Below are positions 12,733 to 25,386 of a DNA stretch of 64,000 nt, piece by piece; within the stretch, counting starts at the first letter, position 1, and each line of letters begins with the position of its first letter. The DNA is taken from assembly GCA_027382625.1 (NCBI GenBank), contig JAJKFJ010021689.1, positions 1 through 64,000 on the forward strand, read 5' to 3'. The notes under the pieces were generated by a model. That model had not been told where the DNA came from. It was given only the letters and a program-made list of their open reading frames with translations, and did not search any database. This stretch comes from Tetmemena sp. SeJ-2015. Taxonomy: Eukaryota; Ciliophora; Spirotrichea; Sporadotrichida; Oxytrichidae. The translations under genes were made by a program, and so were the position numbers.

Positions 12733-15700
12733 ATGACTGATTTTGACTAAATCTTAAACCTTGCTAAAGACACATTTTGGTTGAAGAGGAAACTATTGTC
12801 GTTGATTCTGAAAACTGCTTTAATATTTTTATAACGAAATAGAGTAGTAAAGAAATAGTTCTCACGTCAACATAGGCTTCAACATAAACGAGACTTTATC
12901 ACATCATGGTTCTGTAAGTAGGCTCTTAGATTTAGACTAATCACAATGAAAATATTTATCTATACTAAGAGAATGAATGATGAAATTTATATTAGTCTCA
13001 GGGTGCATTAAGCTTTGGAGTGCTCTCAGACTTAGATAATCTTTCATTTTATGTTGATAATCAAAAGCTAAGTTAATTACAGCCTCACATTCTGCTACTG
13101 ATGAAATGACGTCTACCCGACTGGAACTTTCAGACAAGAGGTAAAATTTAAAGCCCTTCATGAATCCTATATTCCACAATACTAAATTTAGCAATACCTT
13201 ATAGTCGGAGAGACCATGATCAGACTTCCAACGATGAAAAAATAGGGCAGCAAAAATGTTGGCCCACAACCAAATTCTTCTGTCGATTTTAATGGAGAGA
13301 TGTAAAGAGACACAAATTCCATTTCTGCTTGACTTTCTGTTCAGTTTTTACGATAGTATTATCTTCACTAGTGGTTACTTCTCTGATTAACAAGGGCCCT
13401 GTGATTTTTCTGAAAATGTCAGAAGCAAACTACGGTGAGATTGATGCTTATGTCACTCCCTATACGGGCTAATCAACTGCGATACCCTTTCAAGCAAGGC
13501 TATAAAACTCAAACCTAACTCATAGCGATTAAAATAATCTACTAATACTTCTTCACTTGCAAAGACTCCAAGCTATGATCAATAATTCTGCAATCATTAA
13601 TTTTTAAATGAAGAAAAACCATCCAGATTTCTAAACTATACTCAGATTCTATAATAAGTTACTTAGGATCATATCAATATCAGTCCTCGAAAATTATTCA
13701 ACGCTGTCAGATATTCAAAGTCGGTTGCTCAAAATGAAGCAGAGGAGGACAATAGTGAACTTTAGAAGAATAAATTTTAAAAGGAGAAAGAATTTTTGAA
13801 AGAAGAAGATTCAGAAACTTCTATTACTCAAGCTCGAACTAAGAAAAGAGTTAAACCTGAGCCTCGAGTTGCACTTGAAAGATACTTAATATTTTAATGA
13901 TTTTAATCGTTTATAAAAAGTATGTCTGGTAATTTGTCGAAGATTATAGCTCAAACAAATACAACCCAACATTTTATGAGCGTTAGTGAAAGACTTCATA
14001 AACTACAAATACAGAAAACTAATCAAGATCCTCAATATTTAACCATTCTATTATTCAATTTTAAAGACAAAAGCTTAAACTGTATTTAAGCCTAATAATT
14101 TTTAAGAATAATAGACACAGAATAAGAGAGGGATATTTATCTAGGAGTTGACTATAATTATCCTGCTCTGAATAAGAGTTAAGCTTATATTTATTCAGAT
14201 TTGCTAACTGCAATAAATGCATCAACTGGTGATACATTAATTTGCGAGATCCTCATATAATCTCTCTATGAGGACTTGATAGATAAGTGTAATCGATTTA
14301 TTATTTAAGTACAATAACTATGCAGTATCTCATGGAAAGCAAAATGCAACTTATCCCTCAGACTTCAATTCAACTACAAATATAGAAGTTAAAGTTATAG
14401 ACACCTTTGACTAAGCTTATGGCAAATATGGGGAGGGCCAAGAAAATGATAAGCTTATAATGGAGTATTAATATTTCCTTCAACATGTCAGCTAAAATTT
14501 ACCTCTCAGAGTTTGAAGCATAAACTCAATACATTTTATATATAAATAACTGACTTTGTCGAATTCATTCAGAACCCTGAACTAGTTAGTTTATTTGAGT
14601 ATGCAGATCAAATCGTGATTAAATTTTAAATGCTTTATTTATAGGGTGATGACTCTTCCTGCTCCTCGAATGAATTGGTACAACCATAAGTCTTATGATG
14701 ATACTCAAAACTCTATACTCAAATATGCAAATACTTTCATTCAAGATGCTGGATTTTATACTGTGTCTGTGACCTTACCGATTCTGAAGGAGATGAAAAA
14801 CTATAACGTGGCAATTCTGATTTTCAGCTTGATATTCAACGTTGTTCTACTCATTTTCATAGTAATTTCAGTTCTTCTGATCTACTCTTTGATAATGATT
14901 GGAGTTGAGACTAAGACATTTGAGACAGGGATCATGCGGATGGTTGGCATTAGCAAAAGAGGAATGGTTTTGATGATACTTCTTTAAGGTCTAATGTTCG
15001 TTATTCCTGCCATTATCTTTGGAGTCATTCTGTGTTTTCCCTTATTGGCTGTATGCTTCAAATTCATTTTTGAAGAGAAGCTTGAAAATGGATTTGAGCC
15101 AGTTCCCTCTGGATAAGCTGTATTATTTTCAATGATCATTGGTTTTATAATCCCGCTCCTTAGCTCTATAATTCCTCTTATGAGCGTTCTCGGCTAGAAC
15201 TTGAATGATGCTTTGAATTATGAAAGAAGTCGAGTTAAGGCCATATACATTGAGATCCTAAATAAGAATAAAGCTAATATCATGCCTCAAGTTATGTTCG
15301 GAGTTTTGTCTTTCCTATATGGCCTTAGTATCTACTATCTACTCCCGCTCTCTTTGCTTTCATTCGACTTGAGCTTAATACTTGAGATATTCTTCGCAAT
15401 TTTAATGGGCATGCTTTTGGGACTTTGCCTTCTCGCTCTAAACATCTAAAACTTACTTGAGAAAGTTCTAGTTTACGTATTTTTCTTTTGGGAAAGGCGA
15501 TCTATGAGAAAGCTATTGCTTAATAACTTAAAGTCACACATGCTCAGGAATAGACTCACTTCGACGATATTCGCACTTTCACTAGGGTTTATAATATTCA
15601 TGATGGTGTCTTTCAGACTACAGATGGCTAACAGCGAGTCGGTAAGGAACTTTAAACTTGGCTCTGTGCCATTCATGAGTACTACTAACTAGGTGGTATT

Positions 15701-16928
15701 CAGTCCAACTCTATTTGATCCTATATTAGCAAAACATCAAGACATCATTGAGTCTTTCACATACATCACCTTTTGATCTAGTTAGGATAGACCATTTATT
15801 TCTTTTAAATTGAAAAATAATAGATAGACTTATCACCGATTCAAGACATATTAGCAACAGATAAGGCTAAGTTCTTTTCAGAGACTGTAGGAACTATTTT
15901 ATTAACACTTTTTAATGGAACATACGGGATTCTTCCTAACATATTCGATGCGTCAGGGCATGATTATTTGCAAATCAAATATATGGATACTGGATTAAAA
16001 GTAGGAGAAGCCCTCTATACTGCAAGAGGTAGCTAGGGCTCAGCATTAGGAACTTACATATTAGAAGAGTTTGCATCAGAACCGTCAAAAACAAGCAAGA
16101 TGGATTTTGTGATGATATTTTCTCACTTTTATATTTCATTAAATTTGCCTTATGATAAAGCAGTTTGCGAATACAAATAGGATATATAGGGTTAGGCCTA
16201 TTGTTGAAATAAGCCAAGCACCTATGTTTTCTTTCACTGATAGAGAAGAGTCGGGTAATTATAGACATTCATAACTTCTGTCAATACCAATGCAGGCTCA
16301 TTATAACTTTAGTAATTCTTTATAAGGAAATAAGTATATATTATGCTAACCTCTCTGTGAGCTAAATTCCTTATGAGAGAGTTTCACTTAAGCTGAAAGA
16401 TTTTGCAACTAAGTATGATGAGACAGATATATTCAACGATGTTAAGAAGATGCTTCCTTAAGATTTAGCAAAAAAAGTGCGCTTCAGCTCAAAATACAGG
16501 GACAATATAGAAAAAGTTGACTCAATAGTTTCGCTTCTCTTTGATATAGTTATCGTGATTACGATGTTCTTATGTTTCTTCTCTCTAAGTTCTTCTATGA
16601 GTGCGAATCTCTATGAGCAGACTAAGGAGATAGGAATCATCCGCTCTCTAGGTTACACCCGCTTTAGAATTCTGAGACTTTACATTTATGAGTCTTTCAT
16701 CATAGTAGTTGCAAGTTCATTTTTGGGTATAATGATAGGAGTTATGGTAGGTTGGACGATGACCTCCAGTTTTCTATGTTCCAGCGCATGCCTACAAACT
16801 TTTACTTCCCAGGTGTTTAACTTGCTATAATTTGTGTGGCATCTATCTTCTGCGCCTTTTTCAGTACGTACGGACCGACTAAACAAATCATAGATAAGAA
16901 AATAGCCAGCATACTTAAGAGCTCTTGA
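12733..16928 (+). CDS. FtsX/MacB-type ABC permease-like membrane protein, paralogue 1
   Basis: A hydrophilic N-terminus is followed by the motif RDVKRHK (about 13295) and TM1. A long non-membrane domain (13400-14640) contains NKGPVIFLK and GEIDAY. Helices at 14810-15180 carry the FtsX-type cytosolic signature ETKTFETGIMRMVG, and more helices run to about 15450. The sequence FWERRSMRKLL and a further TM (15560-15610) precede a second outer domain. The last FtsX unit (16530-16928) carries EQTKEIGIIRSLGYT and ends ...IASILKSS before TGA 16926-16928. This is two FtsX units per chain, as in fused MacB/LolC-type permeases that couple an ABC ATPase to extracytoplasmic substrates; the substrate here is unknown. 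One IES (14615-14645) interrupts it. One-base slips occur near 13200, 15770 and 16765. The start is a guess from paralogue 2. Confidence 0.75.
14615..14645 (+). other. IES candidate, pointer GTGAT, 31 bp
   Basis: GTGAT occurs at 14615-14619 and 14646-14650. Removing one repeat plus the AT-rich interior rejoins ...ADQIVMTLPAP..., which matches ...DYMVMTLPSP... in paralogue 2. Unexcised, the frame runs to a different sequence. An intron reading fails because the retained G would break the frame. Confidence 0.8.
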
Positions 16929-17129
16929 TTCCAAAGACAATCAGAAATCGAATGATTATTAATAAATTTGCACAACTTTTAAATTAAGAAAAGTATTTGC
17001 ATCTTTAATCCAACCTATCAAATTTGAGAGGCATCACAATTGTAGAATACGTAAAAGATAGAGATGAGTTAATAAGATAATTGAAATCTAGTAAGAATAG
17101 TTACATAAGAGTAGAATTTATCAGCAAAC

Positions 17130-20100
17130 ATGAAACCCAAAAATAAACAGCAAAACTCACTAGCAAATAATTCAATTGATATTCAACTAGCTGACTTCAG
17201 AGAATACGAAGAGTCTTCATTCGAGCAAAGGAAGCCACTGCTTTAATTTAAGGACAAGCAGGAGTTCGATAGCAGTATAGATGAAATAGATTAAGACTTA
17301 TTGTAGCCACAGTCATAGTGTGATAAAAATTACGAAATACAATGGGACTAGCTTCTTAATTTTTATTAAAGAAATAATTGAAATTATTTCTAAGTTATCA
17401 AAAACACCCTCTAGAAAATAATAACTCGAAGCAAATTGAACTAACTGAAAAATAAAAGTTACATAGCGCTTCTATTTCTAAGGTAAATTTGGATTTTTAT
17501 AACTTAGATTTAGAATGGCTTAAGTTCGTTTGAATTCAAAAAGGCATAACGAACTAAGAAAAGCAAGAGTAATTCTTAAAGGTAAAGCTATGAGGAGATA
17601 GATGAAGGAAATATTTTGTTTTATTTATAAATCACTCTTTACTCTTATAAAAAGGGACCAGATCAAAATCGAATTTCAAGTAACTTTTAAACTTCTAACT
17701 TTAATTCTAGGAAATTTATATCTAAGCTTCTCTAAATTAAGAATGTTATCTTCCAAAGGAACATTCTCAGCACCTTACGACTATTCTACACTTTCAATAA
17801 GAGAGATGTATAGAGACATAAATGCTAGTTCACACTTTCATTTTGCACAGTTTTCATCATAGTCTTGACAAATATGATCTTTTGCGCTCTCATTGAAAAG
17901 GGACCCATTGTATTTCTCAAGACTGCTGAAGAACTTTAAATTTCAGTGAATTTATTTATTCCTTAACTTCATGGGGAGGTTGACGTGTATTTTACCCCAA
18001 GACAAGTTTCAATACAGACTAGCAATTCAATTAGTGAGCAAGACAACATATACATAAACTTTACTGCCTTAGAAGCTCAACTATAGCTTAATCATGCTCC
18101 AAAGAGTTATTGGCCCTCACTCAGTTAGAGAAATTAACTTTAGTAAGTGGGGCATCCTTATTAAATTAGTCCTAGGAAAGTTTTCTGCGGTGTTTAAATC
18201 GAAAGATTTTCATCTTTCAACTTCAGGCAAGTTGTGGATTTAAAATATCCCTAATATGAATTATAATTTTGAAAGAGGATGACGATAATAGTGAAAATGA
18301 TTAAGACATTAATAATCTCAACTCATACATTTAAGAGGAAGGGGAAGATATGGATATTGACTTATTGACTCTCAGTTAAACAAAGAATCAAATTTAACAA
18401 GGAATAGAAGAAATACCAGTTAATTATAACAGAAACGTTATGAGAGGATTTTTAAAATTTAAAAACCATTTAATTAAGAATTTAATGAGATAGAATGGAG
18501 GTGATTTGTTTCTGTAAGAGAAAAGAGAACTTTCTACTCAAGAAATAGAGTAAGATGATGAATAGCAAAAAGATTAAGAATTTCTCCCTTCCTCTGAGGA
18601 ACTAATTCAGATGTCAGAAGTCCAAATATATTATAAAAGTTTATTAAAACTTAATTATAAATAAACAATCTACACGCTAGCTAGAATCTTTACACCTGCT
18701 TGAACGTAATAGATTCCGAAAGAGAGCAATTGATAAATCTAGGAACTGAATATGATTACCCAACTCTATAATACGGCCAGTGCTACATTACTTTATAAGA
18801 AGCAGAAATTTTAGACTTAGATATAGGCCAGACTTTAAAAATAGACATTCAAATAGACAAACTGTATCGATTATTGGTAAAATCCTACAATTCTTATGCA
18901 GCTGATAAGAGTTTTCCTTAGATACTAGTTCAACCAGATTATTATAAAGCCACTTCAATTCCTTGTAAAATCAAAGATTTCCTAAGCTCAACTTATGGAA
19001 AGTTTGGCAGCTCAGGTTCGGATAATCACTTGATCTTTGAGTACAACTAATTTCTACCTCTTATCAGCAACTACTTGCCTAACCCACTAAAGTAGAATGA
19101 CTTTTTCAGAGAATATATCCAGAGAGTAGCAAATTTAACTGACTATAGTGATTACATGGTTATGACACTTCCCTCGCCAAAATATAAATGGTATGGAACG
19201 AAGCAGTATGATTAATCATAGTTAGAAATCACAAAATATTACAAAATCAATCCTCATATTCTTTGAGTTAATATGTTAACAGCTTTATAAATGAAACTGG
19301 ATTCTATCCCTTGCAAGCTAAGTTCTTCATTTTAGAACAGATGAAGCTTTATAGTTATGCGATCTTAATCTTCAACCTAATCTTCTAGATTATGACATGC
19401 GTGTTTATGATGATAATTACCAATCTCTTAGACACCTTACTTTCAATAGGAACTGAGAGAAAGAGTTTTGATATTGGTTTCATCAGAATCCTTGGAGAAA
19501 GTAAGGTCGGAATTGTGCTTATGATTGCTCTTGAAGCTGTGATGTTTTCTCTTCCTGCGTTTCTGGCCTCACTTGCTTTAACAGTTCCTATCCTATACAG
19601 CATTTACTTGTGTGTCTTCAATTAAAATCTAGGAAGCTCTGGCTTTTATCCTTTTCCAAGTGCAAACTCCTTATTTCAGGGACTAATGATCGGGCTGATA
19701 ATGCCTCTAGTGAGTCTTGTAAAACCGATATTCTCAATCTTTAAACAGAACCTAATTGAAGCCTTAAACATGAGTAAGAGTAAAATTAAGAGCATTAGGA
19801 TCACGGTAACTTCACAAAGAGAATAAAATATTGGTCCATACATCACATTTGGAATAATTGGGGTAGTTTTTGGAATCGGAGTTTACTATTTGCTGCCTAA
19901 AGCCATGCTAACAGAAAACTATGAAGAGATGCTCCAAGTATTTTTAATGATCTTGATGGCTCTTTTTATCGGATTAAATCTACTCACAACCAATCTCCAA
20001 ACTTACATTTAATTTCATTAGCAGATTATAAAATAATGATGATGACTTATCTATAAGTGCTCTTAATTAAAGTCTTGCTATTTTGGGAGAGCCCAGCTTC

Positions 20101-21730
20101 TAAGAAAATTCTAAGAGCAAATTTTAGAGCCCATTCTATCTAAAACGCGCAAACTAGTCAGCTTTATTCTCTATCTCTCGGCTTTATTCTCTTTTTGCTT
20201 GGAGGATACAAATTGCTCAGCATGTAAAATGCTGCTTCAAATGAGAAGAGATGGGGAAATAAACCAAGTTTCTATACAAGGCATTACCATGCACTTGATC
20301 CGCTTAAGATTGAACCAATTTATAAATAAAATCTAAATCACTTTTTGATAAATTTTGAGAGAAAATATGGACATCATAGAGAGTTTCACATGGATAACTT
20401 TTAACTTGAATAGTGTTTACTACATATCGAAATCTGATGCTTCAGACCCAGCAAAATTAAAACGCTATACAGTCAATACTATTGGAGTATTACCCTCAAT
20501 TTTTAATGGTACTAATCCTTAATGAGGACTTATCATACCATTACTAAATATTTTATTTGTTTAGCTGGACAGATTTAACGATTGCTCAAAGATTTTCTAG
20601 CTTACCCACTGGTCATGAATTATATAGCGCGAGAGGATCTCAAAGCGCTATAATATCCACATTTATGGCAACCGAATTAGGGCTTTACGTGAATCCTAAG
20701 CACAGTAGCTCAGACTAGGCTAAGACTTTCTCTCCTTACCTTGTTCTTGGTATTTATCATCAAGAGCATAGTAAGAGGAAAACTGAGTAGTATAAACTAA
20801 GACCAGCATCAATACTTAGCAACTGTCCTTACTTTTACATGAACGACGTTTTTCAAGACACAAGAGAGAGACTTCTAGTTTCTGTTCCAGTTTACTTATA
20901 AACCTTTTTCTACATTGTTTTAAGTCAAATTTATTAGGGTTTGGTTAAATGCAGAATCTAGGAACTGTGAGAGAGGTTTAATACAATCAACTAAGTATAA
21001 AGACAAAATGGTGGGTGAACTAAGAGAAAGAAGATTTGCTAGTATAGAAAATTTCAACTGTTCTTGATATGACAGCAGTCGAGGTTTACACAAATCACTC
21101 AACTTCAACCAATATGACACGATTCTAAACCCGACCGCATTAGCATAATAGAAGTTATTTTTAGTTTTAAAGTTTAGAATCCATATTCAACATTCTGATC
21201 CTCATAATTATGTTTCTCTGTTTCTTCTCTCTCAGCTCTTCAATGTCTTTCAATATGTAAACTCAGCAATATAAGTGTAATTTAAAGATATATCAAAGAT
21301 TTCTCTTTAAAAAATTTGATGAATTTTTCTTTATACATTAAACTCCTTGCTTTAACTTAATTAATTTTCTAATTTGGCATTCTTTATACAAAAATCGTTA
21401 TAAATTATCATAGTTTACATTCAGTCTAAAGAAATAGGAGTGATGAGAGCGATAGGAGTAACTAAGAATCGCTTGCATCTGCTCTACCTTTATGAGGCAT
21501 TTATTTTAGTGTTATCCGCTTCATTACTAGGCTTACTAATTGGGATGACCTTAGTCTACACTATTCTATTATCCTATGACGCATAGTATAAGACAGGAGT
21601 GCAGTTCTATTTACCATACAAGTAGATTCTGCTTTTGTTTGGCAGCTCATTGTTTGTAGCTGCACTAAGTGTCTACACTCCCAATAAGCAAATGCTTAGC
21701 AAGAACATAGCACACATTCTCAAGATTTGA
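17130..21730 (+). CDS. FtsX/MacB-type ABC permease-like membrane protein, paralogue 2
   Basis: ATG at 17130 opens a Gln/Ser/Asp-rich cytosolic region. TM1 follows the motif KRDVQRHK (about 17795), and EKGPIVFLK comes just after it. The first outer domain (17930-19230) includes SPRKVF and TYGKFG motifs shared with paralogues 1 and 3. The FtsX helices run 19340-20000 with ERKSFDIGFIRILG, then LFWESPASKKILRAN and TM at about 20160. The second outer domain includes ELYSARGSQ (about 20625). The last FtsX unit (21180-21730) has SKEIGVMRAIGVTK and ends ...NIAHILKI before TGA 21728-21730. Three IESs interrupt it. One-base slips near 18255 and 18710 and an unresolved stretch 20520-20570 remain. It probably has an intron near 17490. 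The role is inferred only from family: an extracytoplasmic transport or release permease. Confidence 0.78.
19214..19248 (+). other. IES candidate, pointer AATC, 35 bp
   Basis: AATC occurs at 19214-19217 and 19249-19252. Excision joins ...KQYDQS to SYSLSQYVNSF. The restored segment from the Trp-Tyr pair to Phe is 21 residues, the same as in paralogue 1 (WYNHKSYDD...YANTF). Unexcised, the frame hits TGA within 60 bases. Confidence 0.8.
20001..20044 (+). other. IES candidate, pointer ACTTA, 44 bp
   Basis: ACTTA occurs at 20001-20005 and 20045-20049. Removal gives NLQTYLQVLLIKVLLFWE, 18 residues aligning without gap to NIQNLLEKVLVYVFFFWE of paralogue 1. Without removal the frame meets TGA at about 20038. 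Confidence 0.88.
21263..21420 (+). other. IES candidate, pointer TCAG, 158 bp
   Basis: TCAG occurs at 21263-21266 and 21421-21424. The interior is very AT-rich and out of frame. Removal gives SMSFNMQTQSKEIG, the same length as SMSANLYEQTKEIG in paralogue 1. A GT...AG intron in this stretch would not restore the frame. Confidence 0.88.
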
Positions 21731-21844
21731 ACACATCTAATAAGAATAAAGTAATCAAAATTCCTTAATGTACTGATGATAATTATTATGACTATTTTTT
21801 ACTGTTCTAATAAAAGTGAGACAAGCATATATAAGCACTATATA

Positions 21845-21856
21845 TAGAGTGATTAG
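21845..21856 (-). other. scrambling pointer, copy 1 (12 bp, CTAATCACTCTA on - strand)
   Basis: Last 12 bases of the 5' block of paralogue 3. They recur exactly at 25375-25386 on the + strand at the start of the 3' block; flanking bases differ on both sides. Joining through the pointer keeps the codon phase (Leu-Ile-Thr-Leu). Confidence 0.88.
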
Positions 21857-24800
21857 AGTAGACGTCTTGATTTAAAGATTGTAGGCGACTATGAGAAAGA
21901 TAATGAACCCGAGAGCAAGTGAGAAGATTATACTAGTCATCATATTTCGCATTTTATGAGCTGTCAGATTCTTAAGGACTAGTAACTTCATACTTCGCCT
22001 CTCAAAAATCAGGAACAGATGAGTGAGAAAAATCTCAAGCAACCTCTAAACGTTAAAAGCTAGAAGGGTTAATCCAAAAAGCATTCCTAACAAGATAAAG
22101 AAGAAAATTCTAAGGATCATAGCAAAGTCCATTGACAACATAGATAAAGGAAGGAAGTAGTAGATTCCAATCCCATAGACTGTTGTTATGAACCCAACAG
22201 GCACATACTTAGTAACCTTTTACTTGTTGTCGTTTTGAAGAATAGTTATGTAAACCATCGCTTATAATTTGATTAAATGAAATCAACTGAATACGAGAAG
22301 TTTAAATAGCCTTGGTCTTAGACCTGGAATAATCTAAGCAGTCTCCAAGATTCTTGGTAAGGACTACCTTAATAGGATATATGGCAGAAAGAGTGGGGAT
22401 GACGATTCCAATAATAAGAGCTTGAAGAACTGCAAATCCATCTGGAACTGGATCATTAGGGATGCCCATGTCATCGGTTAAAAGGAAAGAGTAAATCATT
22501 TTCAGTAAGGGGAAGCAGAGCACGAATCCAAGAATAATAGCTGGTATCACAAAAAGCATAGACTAAAGGATTACTAAAGATACTAAACCAGACTTCGATA
22601 AACCAGTCATGCGCATTTTAATTCTATGATTACATATATTGAGCATTACTCCTATTTCGAAAGTCTTTGTCTCCACATTTATCATAAGCAAGGAGTAAAT
22701 CAGTAGAATTGAGAGAATGATAAACAAGAGCACGATGATGTTAAAGTTTATATAAAATGCTTTATAGTCTTTAAATGTCAAAGATCAGTCCTAGAAACAT
22801 AAGTGCCTGTGAGTAGGTCTACATGTCTTTAAGTATTCCCAGTTCCATTGAGACAAAATAGATTGAAGATATTTTAATTGAGACTGGGTAGAATCCTAAT
22901 TAGGCTGAGGCTTAATTAGCATACTGAGTAATTTCTCTCTGAATCTGATCATAATCCGAACTGGCATAGTGGTTCACTCTCGGACTAGGAAGCTAAAGCA
23001 AAAGCACGTCTGCAAACTCATTAAGACTGATCAGGCTGTCATTCCTTAGAAACATTTTGAAATCTTCATTAGAATCATAATCATCAGGCAAGTAAAAAAC
23101 ACACCAAATAAGTTTTATATGGTCATATTTATCTACATTTAGTGAGAGAGTAGAGTAAGGAAATGTTTGTACTCCATCATTTGGATGTCATTAATATTTC
23201 CATCAGGGAACTTTCCATAAGTGCCACTCGTAATTTTAAAATGTATACTTCAATTTGAATTAGTAATTCTTTTGGCCTTGCATGGGAGGGCAATTTGAGG
23301 ATCGTTGGAAACATATGCGGTGCTTTGATCATTTGTCTGAGCCTAATTTGTTCTGTACTCTAATTTCTGTTTGCCGTTAGCAGAAGCGAAAGAATTGAAC
23401 TTTTTTACTATGAAACCCATAAGCGAATTTATGACGATGTCAAAGTAAACTATGTCCCCTTCATTAACACCAAGAGTACTCGTAGCTTTTTAGTTAATAT
23501 TGCATTCTCCAAGTCCCAACTCTTCAAATTTATAGGTTCTGCCCACCTCATATTCCTTTTCTTGGACAGTATCGAAGAGAGATATGCAAGCCTGGAATTC
23601 CATTTTTATTCTGCCATTATAAAGAGCTGTCCTATTTGGAAGTCCCAAATTCTCATCATAGAATTGACTTCTATAATTTTGCATATCTTCTTGCTCGTCC
23701 GGATCTGGGATATTCCCATTAGTTTAATCACTCCCCATCAATACTCCGCAAATATTTTTTCTAGGAGTTATCCTAAGATCCATATCTTGCTTATACTTCA
23801 GTTTATTCTAGGGCGAATCGTTCACTTCTAGATAGCTTGAGTAATTTAGGAAGACCCCATTTGTTGAGAATTAGTTTGAGCCGAGGTCGGTATCCACAGA
23901 ATATTATTTTTAAGAAAAGATAATAAAAGCAATTGTGATGAATAAGTGGAGGTGACTATTATATCTATCTCACCCTTTGTACCCTCTGAAAGGGCCAAGA
24001 AAATTATGGGCCCTTTCGCTACTAAAATCAATAGAAAGACTTATTAATATAATAAATTTACTAAGGAATTGATTATGAGAGTGAAGATCACTACGATAAA
24101 TACAGAGCAAAAGGCCAAACAAAAATGGAATTTTCTTCTCTTCAGATCACGCAAGGAATGCTTAGGAAGAAAAACAAGGAACTACAGAACTTCTAATTAT
24201 GAAGCTATTCTCTTTTCACATACTCCTCGTTCGAGACTCTAAAATATGATTAAGAATATAGCCTTTACTATAAATAGTGAGGAGGTATTTTTAAATTAGG
24301 TTAAGAATAGAATTGAGAACATTTGACCAAATCAATAAGAAGTTCTTAATATATGGAAGTTAATAAGATTGCAATAATTTTGAGGACTCTATTTTAAGTA
24401 GAGTTAAAATCCGACTTACTTGCTTTTATTTTTTACTGGCTCTTATCCGATAGGATCTGAATAGAGACCACCACTATGCTATCTACTACCTAAACCAGTT
24501 TTAGAAAATTTCTCGTCTGTGTCTTCAGACCTGTCTGTTTCTGCCTATAATGAAGAGACAGAGTGCTTCATTTTCTTTTAATCAGCTTAAAACGACTGGT
24601 TGTGAGAAATGAGTCTAGCACTGTTCTGATCAAAAGCCATAGCTTCCGGGCCTTCTTCATCGTTGCTACCGTTTAGATTATCTATATAATTATAGTGGAA
24701 AAAGTATATACCTTGATTCTCGTCTTCATCTACAGTGACAGCCTGTATTTCATTTTGCTTTATGAGCACTTTAGGGATTTTTAGGAGCTTTAAATCTTGA

Positions 24801-25230
24801 TTAGTTTTAAGACTACATAAATTCGTTCTATAATCCATTAGTTAGGACATCGACTGATTAAAAATGTGACAATTTTAAGAATTTATCAATGATGATTTTG
24901 AGTTGTACTGGATAATTAAGTTGCGTTAATTTTGTGGTTGGAAGCTCTAAAGCTATCTCCTATTTCCTAAACGGATATGCTTGATTGAGAAAGAGCAGGT
25001 GATACTCCTAATAAACCATTGTTAGGTCTATGGAAAAGCATCTCGCTGTCCTCCTTGTCAAATATTTCAGTTCCAGACCCTCGGTTGTCAAAACTTTCTT
25101 CGGCCTTAGAGTCTTCCAAGTCTTCAACTTCTTGCGCTGGAACTATAAAATATACTCCAATTTAAATGATAAGGTATTGAGATTAAACTAAGCCGGTTAA
25201 ACTAGTGAGTGCAGTTTATTTTTTAGACAT
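21845..25230 (-). CDS. FtsX-type permease-like paralogue 3, 5' block (inverted half of a scrambled gene)
   Basis: It begins at ATG 25230-25228 (MSKKQTALTS). An acidic cytosolic region follows, then probably an intron about 24256-24408. After that come RDLKRRKFHFC and TM1 (about 24110-24170), AKGPIIFLALSEG, an outer domain with TYGKFPDG (about 23210), FtsX helices with ETKTFEIGVM, further helices and FERRSMKLLV (about 21985). It breaks at the position where paralogues enter their second outer domain. The coding sequence ends in CTAATCACTCTA (21856-21845), the pointer shared with the + strand block at 25375. Beyond that the frame runs only to a TGA at 21757-21755. Five IESs lie inside. Length, motif order and the exact break make this half a gene rather than a truncated paralogue. 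Confidence 0.82.
22613..22642 (-). other. IES candidate, pointer AATGC, 30 bp, frame-neutral
   Basis: On the + strand GCATT occurs at 22613-22617 and 22643-22647. Removal turns GVM + ten extra residues + RMTGLSKSG into GVMRMTGLSKSG, matching GIMRMVGISKRG of paralogue 1. The insert is a multiple of three and has no TGA in frame, so it is silent to ORF finding. Confidence 0.82.
22743..22779 (-). other. IES candidate, pointer CTTT, 37 bp
   Basis: On the + strand AAAG occurs at 22743-22746 and 22780-22783. Removal yields GLIFNIIVLLFIILS, aligning without gap to SLIFNVVLLIFIVIS of paralogue 1. Confidence 0.85.
22847..22876 (-). other. IES candidate, pointer GTCTCAAT, 30 bp, frame-neutral
   Basis: On the + strand ATTGAGAC occurs at 22847-22854 and 22877-22884. 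Removal gives GFYPVSMELGILKDM, equal in length to GFYTVSVTLPILKEM of paralogue 1; unexcised there are ten extra residues with no stop. Confidence 0.88.
24020..24058 (-). other. IES candidate, pointer TTAGTA, 39 bp, frame-neutral
   Basis: On the + strand TACTAA occurs at 24020-24025 and 24059-24064. Removal gives IINSLVAKGPIIFL, matching VVTSLINKGPVIFL of paralogue 1. The 13 extra codons contain no TGA. Confidence 0.82.
24855..24892 (-). other. IES candidate, pointer AATCA, 38 bp
   Basis: On the + strand TGATT occurs at 24855-24859 and 24893-24897. Removal links the frame ...SSTTQN to QSMSQLMDYRTN..., avoiding a TGA at about 24890. Confidence 0.7.
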
Positions 25231-25374
25231 TTAATAATTTATGATTTGTGGAGCTCAGATTGATAATTATCCCAGTTTATTGCATTAACTCACACGATTA
25301 TAACTCTTAATTAATTTACTTAATTTTAACTTTAATCCGATTTTTTAAGGGTAAAAATTATTTTAGAGATGATA

Positions 25375-25386
25375 CTAATCACTCTA
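25375..25386 (+). other. scrambling pointer, copy 2 (12 bp)
   Basis: Exact copy of the pointer that ends the 5' block at 21845-21856. Upstream of it the sequence is AT-rich and not part of the protein. Confidence 0.88.

Noticed and set aside
12904..13269. 110-codon - strand frame with a hydrophobic start
   Set aside because: It overlaps the N-terminal region and TM1 of permease 1, whose + strand reading is supported by two paralogues; with a single stop codon, such shadow frames are expected.
13895..14055. Possible further IES in permease 1 with repeat AATATTT
   Set aside because: The repeat is present on both sides, but excision leaves the frame off by one relative to the paralogue, so without corrected sequence it cannot be claimed.
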